From contig NZ_CP077291.1 in NCBI RefSeq assembly GCF_019048065.1, positions 1,984,001-2,048,000 of the forward strand: 64,000 nucleotides of DNA, in the 5' to 3' direction. The notes under the pieces were generated by a model. It was not told where the DNA came from. It made no database searches and worked only from the letters and a program-made list of their open reading frames with translations. Below are positions 32,414-40,439 of the stretch, in pieces. This DNA comes from Citrobacter farmeri. Its GTDB lineage: Bacteria > Pseudomonadota > Gammaproteobacteria > Enterobacterales > Enterobacteriaceae. The position numbers and the translations under genes are program-made. Numbering within the stretch: position 1 is the stretch's first letter; the number at the start of each line of letters is the position of its first letter.

Positions 32414-33484
32414 TTAGTTGCCCCAGTTCAGGCCTGGGGTGTGAACCGGTGCGTCCCAGAGCGCCAGCGTCTCGTCATCCACTTTAAGAAGCGTGATGGA
32501 AAAGCCGGTCATATCCAGTGACGTACAATATGAACCAATCAGATTGCGTTCGATGACGATACCCGCCTGCTGGCAGCGCGCATCAAGACGGTTATAGACG
32601 CCATACAGTTCAGAAAGCGGCGTGGCGCCGAGGTTATTGACCAGCGCGATGACGCGATCGCCACGTTGCAACGGCTGTTTGCCCTGCTTATCTTCCTGCC
32701 AGACACCCTGGGCGGGATCCCAGTGGCGCAGCGTGCGGCTATAGGTGCCATTTTCCAGCAGGGTATCGAACATCTCGTCAACGGTCTGATCAAGTGAGAC
32801 GAAGGCGCGACGGTCGATGCCGGGCTCACCGTGGATCCCTACGCCGAACTCCATTTCATTATCTGCGAGGGTGAAAGAGGGCTGACCGGCTGCCGGAACC
32901 GTACAGGCTGCGAGAGCAATACCGATTGAATGACCATGATTATTAAGTTTGCGACCGAGTTCGGCGCAGGCTTCCAGGGAATCGCCGCGTTCTGCCGCCG
33001 CTCCGACCAGTTTTTCAATCAGCACCGTATTGGCAACGCCGCGTCGCCCGGCAGTATAGAGGCTATCTTTGACCGCCACGTCGTCATCCACCACGACGGT
33101 GGTGATCTTCACGCCGCTTTCGTGTAGCAGTTCAGTTGCGGTTTCGAAGTTGAGAATATCGCCGGTGTAGTTTTTCACGATCAGCAGCACACCTTCGCCG
33201 CCGTCAATCTGCATGGCGCATTCGAACATTTTATCGGGGGTCGGGGAGGTGAATATTTCTCCGGGGCAAGCACCGGACAGCATGCCCTGGCCGATGTAGC
33301 CGCAGTGCATCGGCTCATGACCGCTACCGCCGCCGGAAAGCAGCGCAACTTTGCCCTGTACAGGGGCATCTGAACGGGTTACATACACCGGATCCTGATG
33401 CAGGGTCAGTGACGGATGCGCTTTTGCGAGGCCAGCCAGTTGTTCACTCAGTACGTCTTCCACACGGTTAATCAGCTTTTTCAT
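32414..33484 (-). CDS. dhaK: Dihydroxyacetone kinase substrate-binding subunit DhaK
   Basis: 356 residues from MKKLINRVEDVLSEQ (33484), E. coli length; the longer frame extends through the promoter. His218 in GVGIHGEPG covalently binds dihydroxyacetone; GGGSGHEPMHCGYIG is the family signature. DhaK also acts as co-repressor of DhaR. Confidence 0.98.
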   Translation of the reverse strand: MKKLINRVEDVLSEQLAGLAKAHPSLTLHQDPVYVTRSDAPVQGKVALLSGGGSGHEPMHCGYIGQGMLSGACPGEIFTSPTPDKMFECAMQIDGGEGVLLIVKNYTGDILNFETATELLHESGVKITTVVVDDDVAVKDSLYTAGRRGVANTVLIEKLVGAAAERGDSLEACAELGRKLNNHGHSIGIALAACTVPAAGQPSFTLADNEMEFGVGIHGEPGIDRRAFVSLDQTVDEMFDTLLENGTYSRTLRHWDPAQGVWQEDKQGKQPLQRGDRVIALVNNLGATPLSELYGVYNRLDARCQQAGIVIERNLIGSYCTSLDMTGFSITLLKVDDETLALWDAPVHTPGLNWGN

Positions 33485-33603
33485 TCTCTTGCTCCGGGTC
33501 TTAGGCTCCAGGGGATCGGTTGTGTTCAACGCCACGGCGACCGCTCGCTGCCGATAACGTAATTGTGCCCCAGCGCGCGAAAAAGAAAATTCATCAGTGT
33601 TAT

Positions 33604-33649
33604 GTTTCATAAAGAAACGTTAATTCTGATAAATGTTCCAAAGCGGAAC
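33604..33649. promoter_or_regulatory. Paired DhaR-type operators between dhaK and dhaR
   Basis: Two imperfectly related inverted repeats with 5-bp arms and 5-bp spacers: GTTTC-N5-GAAAC (33604-33618) and GTTCC-N5-GGAAC (33635-33649). Their centres are 31 bp apart, about three helical turns. Position in the divergent gap makes DhaR the likely ligand. Confidence 0.6.
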
Positions 33650-33712
33650 GTCGACGTGCGAAATAGGGCAAAATTGCGAGCAACCGCACCCGGAATCGCG
33701 GAGAAACCCACA

Positions 33713-35629
33713 GTGAAGAGCAGCGAGATGGCAATTGCCGCAGCGGACGTCCCGGAATATATTCGCGCCTCATGGCTGCGTTGCGGAAAAATTATGCAGC
33801 GCGAGTTCTGGGCGCTGCCGCACCGGGCGCAGGGGCTGACGTTTGATTCTATTTGTCGGCGCAAGACGGCGATGCTCACGCTCGGGCAGGCGGCGCTGGA
33901 GGATGCGTGGGAATACATGACGCCACGAAAGTGTGCGCTGTTTATTCTTGATGAAAGCGCTTGTGTGCTCAGCCGCTGTGGCGATCAGGAGACGCTCCAG
34001 CGGCTGGCGCGTCTCGGTTTTACTGAGGGCACCTATTGCGCGGAAAGCATCATTGGCAGCTGTGCGCTGTCGCTGGCTTCCATGCTGGGACAGCCGGTAA
34101 AAACGCTACCCGATCACCATTTTAAACAGGCGCTCGGGGCGTGGAGCTTTAGCTCGACGCCCATTTTCGACAACCACGGACGCCTGTCTGGATCTATCGC
34201 GCTGGGCTGTCCGGCAGACGATGCCTCACCGGCCGATCTGTCATTGACGCTGGCGATCGCGCGAGAGGTAGGGAACTCGCTGCTCACTGACAGCCTGCTT
34301 GCCGAATCGAACCGCCATCTCAATCAACTGTATGGTTTGCTGGAAAGTATGGATGACGGCGTGATGACCTGGAACGCGCAGGGAAGTCTGCAATTTATCA
34401 ATGCGCAGGCGGCGCGGTTACTGCATCTTGACGTGACGGCTGCCCACGGCAAAAACCTCAGTGAACTCCTGACGCTGCCCAGCGTTCTGCTGCGTGCGAT
34501 CCGCCATCAGCGCCCGCTTCATCATGTTGAAACGACGTTTGAAAGCCAGCACCAGTTCGTCGATACGGTGATTACCCTCAAGCCGATTGTCGAAGCGCAG
34601 GGCACCAGTTTTATCCTGCTGCTGCATCCAATGGAGAAGATGCGTCAGTTGATGACCAGCCAGTTGGGTAAAGTGAGTCATACCTTCGCGCAGATGGCGC
34701 AGGACGATCCGCAAACTCAGCGTATCGTCCATTTTGGCCGTCAGGCGGCGCGGGGCAGTTTCCCGGTATTGTTATGTGGTGAAGAAGGGGTCGGCAAGGA
34801 GTTGCTCAGTCAGGCAATCCATAACGCCAGCGAACGGGCAGAGGGCCCCTATATTGCGGTGAACTGTCAACTGTATGCCGATCAGGTGCGGGATTTTATC
34901 GCCAGCACGGCGGATGACGACAGAGAAGGGCGATTAAGCCGCCTGGAACTGGCGCACGGCGGCACGCTGTATCTGGAGAAAATTGAGTATCTGGCACCCG
35001 AGCTACAGTCGGCGTTATTACAAGTGATCAAACAAGGGGTCATCACCCGTCTTGACGCGCGCCGCGTGGTGCCAGTCGACGTGAAGGTGATTGCCGCCAC
35101 GACGGTGGATTTGGCGCGGCTGGTGGAACAAAACCGCTTTAGCCGCCAGCTCTATTATGCATTGCACGCCTTTGAAATTATGATTCCACCGCTGCGACAG
35201 CGACGTAACAGTATCCCTTCCCTGGTGAATCACCGTTTGCGTCGCCTGGAAAAACGCTTTTCGACTCGTCTGGCTATGGATGATGATGTACTGACCCCGC
35301 TGATTGCCTGCGACTGGCCCGGTAATGATTTCGAGCTCAACAGTGTTATCGACAATACGGCACTGAGAAGTGAAAACGGACGTATTCACCTGAACCATCT
35401 GCCGGAATATCTCTTTAACGAGCACCGGGCCTCAGAATCCGCGACCGATCGCTTCTCTGCCAGCGTCGCGTTCAGCGACATTGAGAAAGATGCCATTATT
35501 CATGCGGCAAGGGTGACCGGAGGGCGTATTCAGGAGATGGCCAGCCTGCTGAAAATTGGCCGTACCACGTTATGGCGAAAAATGAAGCAATACAATATTA
35601 ACGCGGCGCATTTTAAGTTGAGCTCCTGA
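33713..35629 (+). CDS. dhaR: Transcriptional activator of dihydroxyacetone operon DhaR
   Basis: 638 residues from GTG 33713 (GGAG nine bases upstream), matching the E. coli 639; an ATG at 33728 is an alternative. Layout: GAF-like sensor (about 60-190), PAS (200-300), AAA+ domain with Walker A CGEEGVGKE (near 345), and C-terminal Fis-type HTH (RIQEMASLLKIGRTTLWRKMK). The GAFTGA loop needed for sigma-54 contact is absent, as in E. coli DhaR, which works with sigma-70. DhaL activates it and DhaK antagonises it. Confidence 0.95.
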   Translation: MKSSEMAIAAADVPEYIRASWLRCGKIMQREFWALPHRAQGLTFDSICRRKTAMLTLGQAALEDAWEYMTPRKCALFILDESACVLSRCGDQETLQRLARLGFTEGTYCAESIIGSCALSLASMLGQPVKTLPDHHFKQALGAWSFSSTPIFDNHGRLSGSIALGCPADDASPADLSLTLAIAREVGNSLLTDSLLAESNRHLNQLYGLLESMDDGVMTWNAQGSLQFINAQAARLLHLDVTAAHGKNLSELLTLPSVLLRAIRHQRPLHHVETTFESQHQFVDTVITLKPIVEAQGTSFILLLHPMEKMRQLMTSQLGKVSHTFAQMAQDDPQTQRIVHFGRQAARGSFPVLLCGEEGVGKELLSQAIHNASERAEGPYIAVNCQLYADQVRDFIASTADDDREGRLSRLELAHGGTLYLEKIEYLAPELQSALLQVIKQGVITRLDARRVVPVDVKVIAATTVDLARLVEQNRFSRQLYYALHAFEIMIPPLRQRRNSIPSLVNHRLRRLEKRFSTRLAMDDDVLTPLIACDWPGNDFELNSVIDNTALRSENGRIHLNHLPEYLFNEHRASESATDRFSASVAFSDIEKDAIIHAARVTGGRIQEMASLLKIGRTTLWRKMKQYNINAAHFKLSS

Positions 35630-35678
35630 TAAACGGGATTTTTGCCGATTATGTTAAGCGATTTCCGTCAGGTGTCGG

Positions 35679-37148
35679 TTAAATCCAGACAATGACAAAA
35701 CTGCCATTTTCCCGGCGTCGGATTGATGCGGTTTTGCCTTTACGTGTCAGTTCAGCGATACGCTGCCTGGCGACGTCAATATCCTCTTCATGCAGTTGGC
35801 TGAGTGAAACTTCAGGTGTCTCCATAAGTTTGCGCATCTGTGTGGGATTCAGTCGTTTCTGCATTTGAAGACGTCCGCGCTGAAAACGATCGATGTGCTT
35901 TTGTATTTCCAGACTGACTTCATCGTAGCTGTTTTTAATCATGGAGGCGGTCGGTAGCTTGAGGTTGTGCCGGTTTTTTTTATCACGGTTTTTGTGTAAA
36001 ACGGCGGTTTCTATTTCCTCAGCGACTTTCTCCGCCAGCATATCCAGCCTCTGGCCAGAGCGCTTTTTCCAGCTGCACCATGAGAGTTCGCACGATTTCT
36101 CATGGTGCCATTCAAGATAGGCTTCCTGCAAAAGAGCCAGCCCGGAAACATATTTAATTCCCTGAGCCAGGTTATCAATTTTTATCAGGCGCGCACTCTC
36201 GAGCAGTCGACGATCCGCAAAGTCGGGTTCTTTAAGTGTTGAGGCCGATGAGGCGCATATAAAAGCATTCTGGTCACAAGCTAATTGTTTTTCTGCGTCG
36301 AGATTGGCGTTAAGCCCTCGGCTTAACTGATACCGGACGTGTTCCACAATTTCATCGACATGCGCTTGTGTCATGTCCGGATATAGACGTATGGAGAAAT
36401 CGAGTTCAGTTTTTATTTCAACATGGCTTTGGGGGGAGAAATGGTCCTGCATTTTCAGTGTAATGAGTTCATCCATTACTTCCCCTGGAACATCAGGAGA
36501 AAAGGGAGCGTCATTACGGTACCAGGCGTTTTCAGGTATCGCAACCTGCTCGGTGACGTAATGAAAGGAGATGGGTAAATAGCTGTCATAAGACCGGATA
36601 TGATCGGTAACAGAAACCGGAGGCGTAATTTGGGTGACATGTCCCTCGTCAAAAATATCGTCCCACACTCTGCAAATGCCACTGTTTTCCTCCCACCGTC
36701 GTAGCTCACGATAGAGGGAAATATAGCCATACCAGTGGATCAGCAGTGCGGGGGGATAGCGATAAGGGATTCTGGACTGAAAGGCTTTCCGGCTATTAAA
36801 GATGCCGTTAACGCCTTTCTTTAGTTGAGAACTCAATTTATCGTCTGGCTCTTCTATTGAACGCTTAAGGCAGTCTACACAGTTTTGCAGCCGGGTTCTG
36901 AGTTCAGGCATCGGTGGGCGGATTATGACGTAGTCAAAAATGTTTTCTTTGAATCGATTGATGGTCTCGCTATCCGTGTAATCACCGAGAAACTGGAATG
37001 TCCGCGAGATGTCTGCGTAAATTTCGATGATACGAGTGAACTCCTCCGGGTACTGTTTAATCACCGCCAGCTTATAGACCTCTTTTGCCAGAAGATCCCG
37101 GATGGCAGTGAGCGCATTCTTTTTGTTGTCTTCCAGTATTTTTGTCAT
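35679..37148 (-). CDS. Unrecognised 489-residue protein
   Basis: I do not recognise a family. The protein is soluble, has no signal peptide or membrane segment, and is rich in charged and aromatic residues with predicted helices (for example residues 1-55 and 365-470). The final part (LTRKGKTASIRRRENGSFVIVWI) is basic and then beta-like, which could be a nucleic-acid-contact tail, but this is speculation. It is convergent with dhaR, 49 bases away, and stands alone at the left edge of an accessory block between dhaR and ychF. Base composition appears lower in GC than neighbouring dha genes. Confidence 0.75.
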   Translation of the reverse strand: MTKILEDNKKNALTAIRDLLAKEVYKLAVIKQYPEEFTRIIEIYADISRTFQFLGDYTDSETINRFKENIFDYVIIRPPMPELRTRLQNCVDCLKRSIEEPDDKLSSQLKKGVNGIFNSRKAFQSRIPYRYPPALLIHWYGYISLYRELRRWEENSGICRVWDDIFDEGHVTQITPPVSVTDHIRSYDSYLPISFHYVTEQVAIPENAWYRNDAPFSPDVPGEVMDELITLKMQDHFSPQSHVEIKTELDFSIRLYPDMTQAHVDEIVEHVRYQLSRGLNANLDAEKQLACDQNAFICASSASTLKEPDFADRRLLESARLIKIDNLAQGIKYVSGLALLQEAYLEWHHEKSCELSWCSWKKRSGQRLDMLAEKVAEEIETAVLHKNRDKKNRHNLKLPTASMIKNSYDEVSLEIQKHIDRFQRGRLQMQKRLNPTQMRKLMETPEVSLSQLHEEDIDVARQRIAELTRKGKTASIRRRENGSFVIVWI

Positions 37149-37358
37149 TCGACACTCACCTTGTTCTCTGCGCCCTAAACCGTAAAACGTAGCCTAAGTG
37201 AATATGCAATAACAGGTGTCATTCTGTCGATAAAATCAGGATTTATTGCAGTATTGGCATTGCTATATTTGCCTGCGAAAAGCGCGGAACATCCTGGTCG
37301 AAAGGCTGGCATACCCGCTGCGCTTCAGATGACAACCACTATAAAGAGGTAATAATCA

Positions 37359-37583
37359 ATGAGTAACAATACCAATATCCATGTCTTCACCGATGAGACG
37401 CTGGCCGAACATGACTTTGAAATTGCGGTAAAAGTGAATCAGGCGACCACTAAACATGTTGCGAGAAAAATGGTGCGGATGACCGCACCGCAACAGATGC
37501 GCGCCCAGTCACGCTCGGGCATCAAGGAGTTGATGTTTGATGAACAAACCCTGGACGCGATTCTGGCACATATTCCCCGCTGA
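37359..37583 (+). CDS. Small hypothetical protein, 74 residues
   Basis: Begins MSNNTNIHVFTDETLAEHDF, preceded by AAGAGG about 9 bases upstream, and followed 65 bases later by a good terminator, so it is a plausible monocistronic gene. Cytoplasmic, with a basic middle (KHVARKMVRM) and no known motif. Family not recognised. Confidence 0.6.
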   Translation: MSNNTNIHVFTDETLAEHDFEIAVKVNQATTKHVARKMVRMTAPQQMRAQSRSGIKELMFDEQTLDAILAHIPR

Positions 37584-37647
37584 ACGCTTAAGCGCGGTTT
37601 GCGATGGATATCTGTGTCGGTCAGACTGACTCTGAGAACCATTACGA

Positions 37648-37675
37648 AGGGTGTCCAGGACGGGTACCCTTTTTT
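37648..37675 (+). terminator. Terminator of the 74-residue gene
   Basis: 9-bp stem AGGGTGTCC / GGGTACCCT (two G-T pairs), 5-base loop, then a run of T. Confidence 0.75.
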
Positions 37676-37729
37676 CTTTGCGTTTCCCAATGCGCTTTCA
37701 ACGTAAACCCGGACCGCTTTCCGTTGTTT

Positions 37730-37763
37730 CATCATAACGGGGCGTTTTCTGCCCGTTATGATG
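37730..37763. repeat. Perfect 12-bp inverted repeat
   Basis: CATCATAACGGG / CCCGTTATGATG separated by ten bases, 30 bases beyond the stop of the deoC-type gene. No strong T-tract on either strand; it may act as an RNA hairpin for the convergent transcripts. Confidence 0.7.
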
Positions 37764-37792
37764 AACAGGCGATTTGGCATCCGGTTTTCATC

Positions 37793-38503
37793 TTAAGCAT
37801 CCAGGCCCAGAACGACGGGAGTGGAGCGATAACCAATTCCCATACGGTCAATTCCCATGTCAATCAATTGCAGGAAGTGTTCACGCGTACGAATGCATCC
37901 AGAACCTTTTACTTTGCAGCGTCCTTTTGCCGCATCGAGCATCACCTGAATCACTTCTGGTGTTGCGCCTTTACTTTCGCCGCCGGTATAGAACCCGGTG
38001 GATGTTTTGACGAAATCCGCCCCGGCGCGGCATGCATGTTCCGTCGCTGTTGCAACCTGTTCCAGCGTTAGCGCATCGGTTTCAAAAATCACCTTCAACA
38101 GGGTGCCGTAATGATGAGCGACGGTTGCTACCGCCTGAATATCTTCTTCAAATTCCTGCCATTGTCCACTGCGGATAAAGCCATAGTTAGCGACGATATC
38201 GAGATCTTCAACGTCACCGTTTTGACAGATAATTTCGGCCTGCTTAACTTTGGATGCCGTTGATGACGCGCCAAAGGGGAAATCGCAGACAACGCAAATG
38301 CCGGTGTTTGTCCCCTTGCACATCTTTCTGGCGATGTCGAGATATGCCGGGTTGATGCACACAGTTTTACAATTAAAATCAATACCTTCCTGAATATATT
38401 TCTTAACTTCCGCCAGGGTAAATTCTGGTTTGAGAACCGACTGATCAATGTACCGACCCAGTTCCTGAGATGACATCTCTGCGGCTTTCTTTTGCGGCTT
38501 CAT
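37793..38503 (-). CDS. Deoxyribose-phosphate aldolase paralogue (DeoC family)
   Basis: 236-residue class I aldolase of the DeoC family. The Schiff-base lysine lies in ADFVKTSTGF (near residue 166), with CDFPFG and KVIFET marking other active-site strands. It would cleave 2-deoxyribose-5-phosphate or a related sugar phosphate. It is shorter than and distinct from the deo-operon DeoC, so it is probably a paralogue. A GntR/UTRA regulator lies upstream on the same strand and its promoter carries an operator-like palindrome. Confidence 0.9.
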   Translation of the reverse strand: MKPQKKAAEMSSQELGRYIDQSVLKPEFTLAEVKKYIQEGIDFNCKTVCINPAYLDIARKMCKGTNTGICVVCDFPFGASSTASKVKQAEIICQNGDVEDLDIVANYGFIRSGQWQEFEEDIQAVATVAHHYGTLLKVIFETDALTLEQVATATEHACRAGADFVKTSTGFYTGGESKGATPEVIQVMLDAAKGRCKVKGSGCIRTREHFLQLIDMGIDRMGIGYRSTPVVLGLDA

Positions 38504-38529
38504 ACGCGATCTCCATATATTGTTTCATT

Positions 38530-38540
38530 TGTATGATACA
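38530..38540. promoter_or_regulatory. Operator-like palindrome upstream of deoC-type gene
   Basis: TGTAT-G-ATACA is a perfect palindrome 27 bases before the aldolase start. Its core GTATSATAC recurs upstream of the neighbouring GntR gene (39609-39617). The 252-base gap 38504-38755 holds no other gene. Confidence 0.6.
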
Positions 38541-38755
38541 TATTAAATAATGGAAACAGGTTGTCAATATCTGAACGAATACTGATTTTTCGACAAGCTT
38601 GAGGTGTTATCGCTAATGCGCTGATAGTTAAGTAAGATAATCAATCGCTAACGTAGTTCAGAAGAGCCGGGCACATCAACCGGTGTCGTTAAACAATGTG
38701 CCCGGGACTGGGGAGTATTACTGTTGTCTGCGTTGCGGAAGTAGGGAAAAGAATA

Positions 38756-39574
38756 TCAGCGTTTTAACTGGCGGGAAAAATCGACCCTGGCTTTAGCTGA
38801 ATTCTGCCCGGCATTAAACAGGTCAATTTTAAAATTGCACTTATCCGCTCTGGTCACCGACGTCGTATATTCAAAGACAAAACCATTCTCCAGGAATGAA
38901 ACACGTTCAATATGATAACCGGCCATAACTTTTTCCGCGCACTGCAGGTAATGTGCAGCCGATTTACTGATGATCACCGCTTCAATATGTTCGGTGGCAT
39001 GCGTGATAGTTAGTCCAAATTCATTTTTCAGGACATCATAAAGCGAGAGGGTCGCAAAGTCGTAAAGCTCAATTCCCTGGCATAAATTCCAGGGAATACA
39101 GGTCGTTTCCAGAAGCAGGGGAGTATCATCACCTAGCCGAACCCGTTTCAGGATGAAAACTTTACGCTGCGTTTGAGTCAGGTTCAGTTTGTCAGCAACG
39201 ATCTCATCGGCATCGATCACTTCTGATTGCAGCACCAACGAACGGGGTTTTATTCCCTGCTCCCGCATACTCTCGGTGAAGTTATAGAGCGAATTGAGCC
39301 GGCGATTAATTTTCTTATCGGCAATAAAGGTGCCTTTACGGCGCTGGCGAACAATAAGACCTTCCTCAAGAAGTTCATTGAACGCCAGTCGAACGGTGGT
39401 TCGGCTGATATTAAGGATGTCACACAACGCATTTTCGGTGACGATTTTGTCATGGGGCCTGAATACGCCGAGTTTAATTTGATGGCGAATAAACGCGGCA
39501 AGTTGCGAATACATAGAAGCACTGGTGCCTTCGGTGAAACGGAAGTTATCTTTAATAAAGCGCGCTGTGTCCAT
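38756..39574 (-). CDS. GntR-family regulator with UTRA ligand-binding domain
   Basis: 272 residues. HutC/FarR subfamily: winged HTH (about 20-85; ISRTTVRLAFNELLEEGLIV, RRKGTFIA) followed by a UTRA domain (100-245). UTRA regulators usually sense sugar phosphates or amino-sugar derivatives. The neighbouring aldolase paralogue and shared operator core suggest local control plus autoregulation; effector unknown. Confidence 0.93.
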   Translation of the reverse strand: MDTARFIKDNFRFTEGTSASMYSQLAAFIRHQIKLGVFRPHDKIVTENALCDILNISRTTVRLAFNELLEEGLIVRQRRKGTFIADKKINRRLNSLYNFTESMREQGIKPRSLVLQSEVIDADEIVADKLNLTQTQRKVFILKRVRLGDDTPLLLETTCIPWNLCQGIELYDFATLSLYDVLKNEFGLTITHATEHIEAVIISKSAAHYLQCAEKVMAGYHIERVSFLENGFVFEYTTSVTRADKCNFKIDLFNAGQNSAKARVDFSRQLKR

Positions 39575-39608
39575 CGTATTCTCTTCTGACCGATTGTATC
39601 ACTCAAAA

Positions 39609-39617
39609 GTATCATAC
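39609..39617. promoter_or_regulatory. Operator-like palindrome upstream of GntR/UTRA gene
   Basis: GTAT-C-ATAC, the same core as at 38531-38539 (differing only in the centre base on this strand), with a further half-site TGTATCA at 39595-39601. Suggests autoregulation. Confidence 0.55.
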
Positions 39618-39766
39618 CATTAAATGTCCAGCCATGACTGTCGTGCAGTATGGTGCGTAATGAAGTTCAAGGCTTGTTATAGCGTGATGAAGCGGTTATC
39701 GGTATTTCAATGCAAACAGGCGAGAGTTGGCTCAGGTATCACAATTTGCAGCAAGGAGACGGCCAA

Positions 39767-40105
39767 TCAATTCATCGGGCAACCGGCATTGCGGCGCCAT
39801 GCGCCGGGGGCCAGGCCATACTGACGCTTGAAACTGCGGTTAAAGGACTGCTGTGAGTCAAAGCCCAACGCGATCGCCACGTTTAAAATCGGTTCGTCGC
39901 TGTGGGTTAAGCGCTCAACCGATTTTCGCAGCTTCTGTGCGCGAATGTACCCAGCGAGGGGATGACCCGTATGTTCCTTGAAGATGCGCTGGAGGTGCCA
40001 TTTCGAATAACCGGCTCGCCGGGAAACGGTGTCGATGTCCAGGCGGTTATCGAGGTTGCTGTCGATCCAGTCGAGTAAATCGTGAATAAATGCGTCAGTG
40101 TTCAT
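39767..40105 (-). CDS. rarA: MarA/SoxS-type AraC regulator RarA
   Basis: 112-residue single-domain AraC-family activator with two HTH motifs: IDTVSRRAGYSKWHLQRIF and ILNVAIALGFDSQQSFNRSF. It resembles MarA, RamA and RarA. Its location divergent from oqxAB matches RarA of Klebsiella and Enterobacter, which activates oqxAB. ATG 40105 is preceded by GGGG at nine bases; a longer frame to 40153 is unsupported. Confidence 0.85.
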   Translation of the reverse strand: MNTDAFIHDLLDWIDSNLDNRLDIDTVSRRAGYSKWHLQRIFKEHTGHPLAGYIRAQKLRKSVERLTHSDEPILNVAIALGFDSQQSFNRSFKRQYGLAPGAWRRNAGCPMN

Positions 40106-40145
40106 CTTGTTTACCCCACGCCGCTTATTTAAAAGCATCTTTATC

Positions 40146-40205
40146 TGTTGCATTTAAAGGTGGCTCGTTTTCGCATTAATTGCAAGTTTTATTGTTGCAT
40201 TTAAA
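40146..40205. promoter_or_regulatory. 13-bp direct repeats in the rarA-oqxA control region
   Basis: TGTTGCATTTAAA occurs exactly twice in the same orientation, at 40146-40158 and 40193-40205 (47 bp apart), within the 334-base gap 40106-40439. A binding site for RarA or OqxR is likely by position; the protein cannot be told from sequence alone. No gene lies in the gap. Confidence 0.6.
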
Positions 40206-40439
40206 ACCTTGCTGAAAACGCGCCTTTTTGCACTGACGGCAACAGCACATAAAGTGTATCAATTATTCTTGCACTAAATTTTATGCCTCCCTACAATCGC
40301 CGAAATAGTGTATTCGCAACTGTTACAGTTTTGTGGCGATGAACGACACAAATGTCCCTGAGCCAGCCCGGACAAAGGAAGTGGCGCGGTGTCTCCTGCT
40401 GCGTCTTGCCCGGCGGCTACCATTACCGGAATAAAAATA

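Noticed and set aside
40106..40439. A standard marbox in the rarA-oqxA gap
   Set aside because: No stretch matched the consensus well enough to annotate; only the 13-bp direct repeat is reported.
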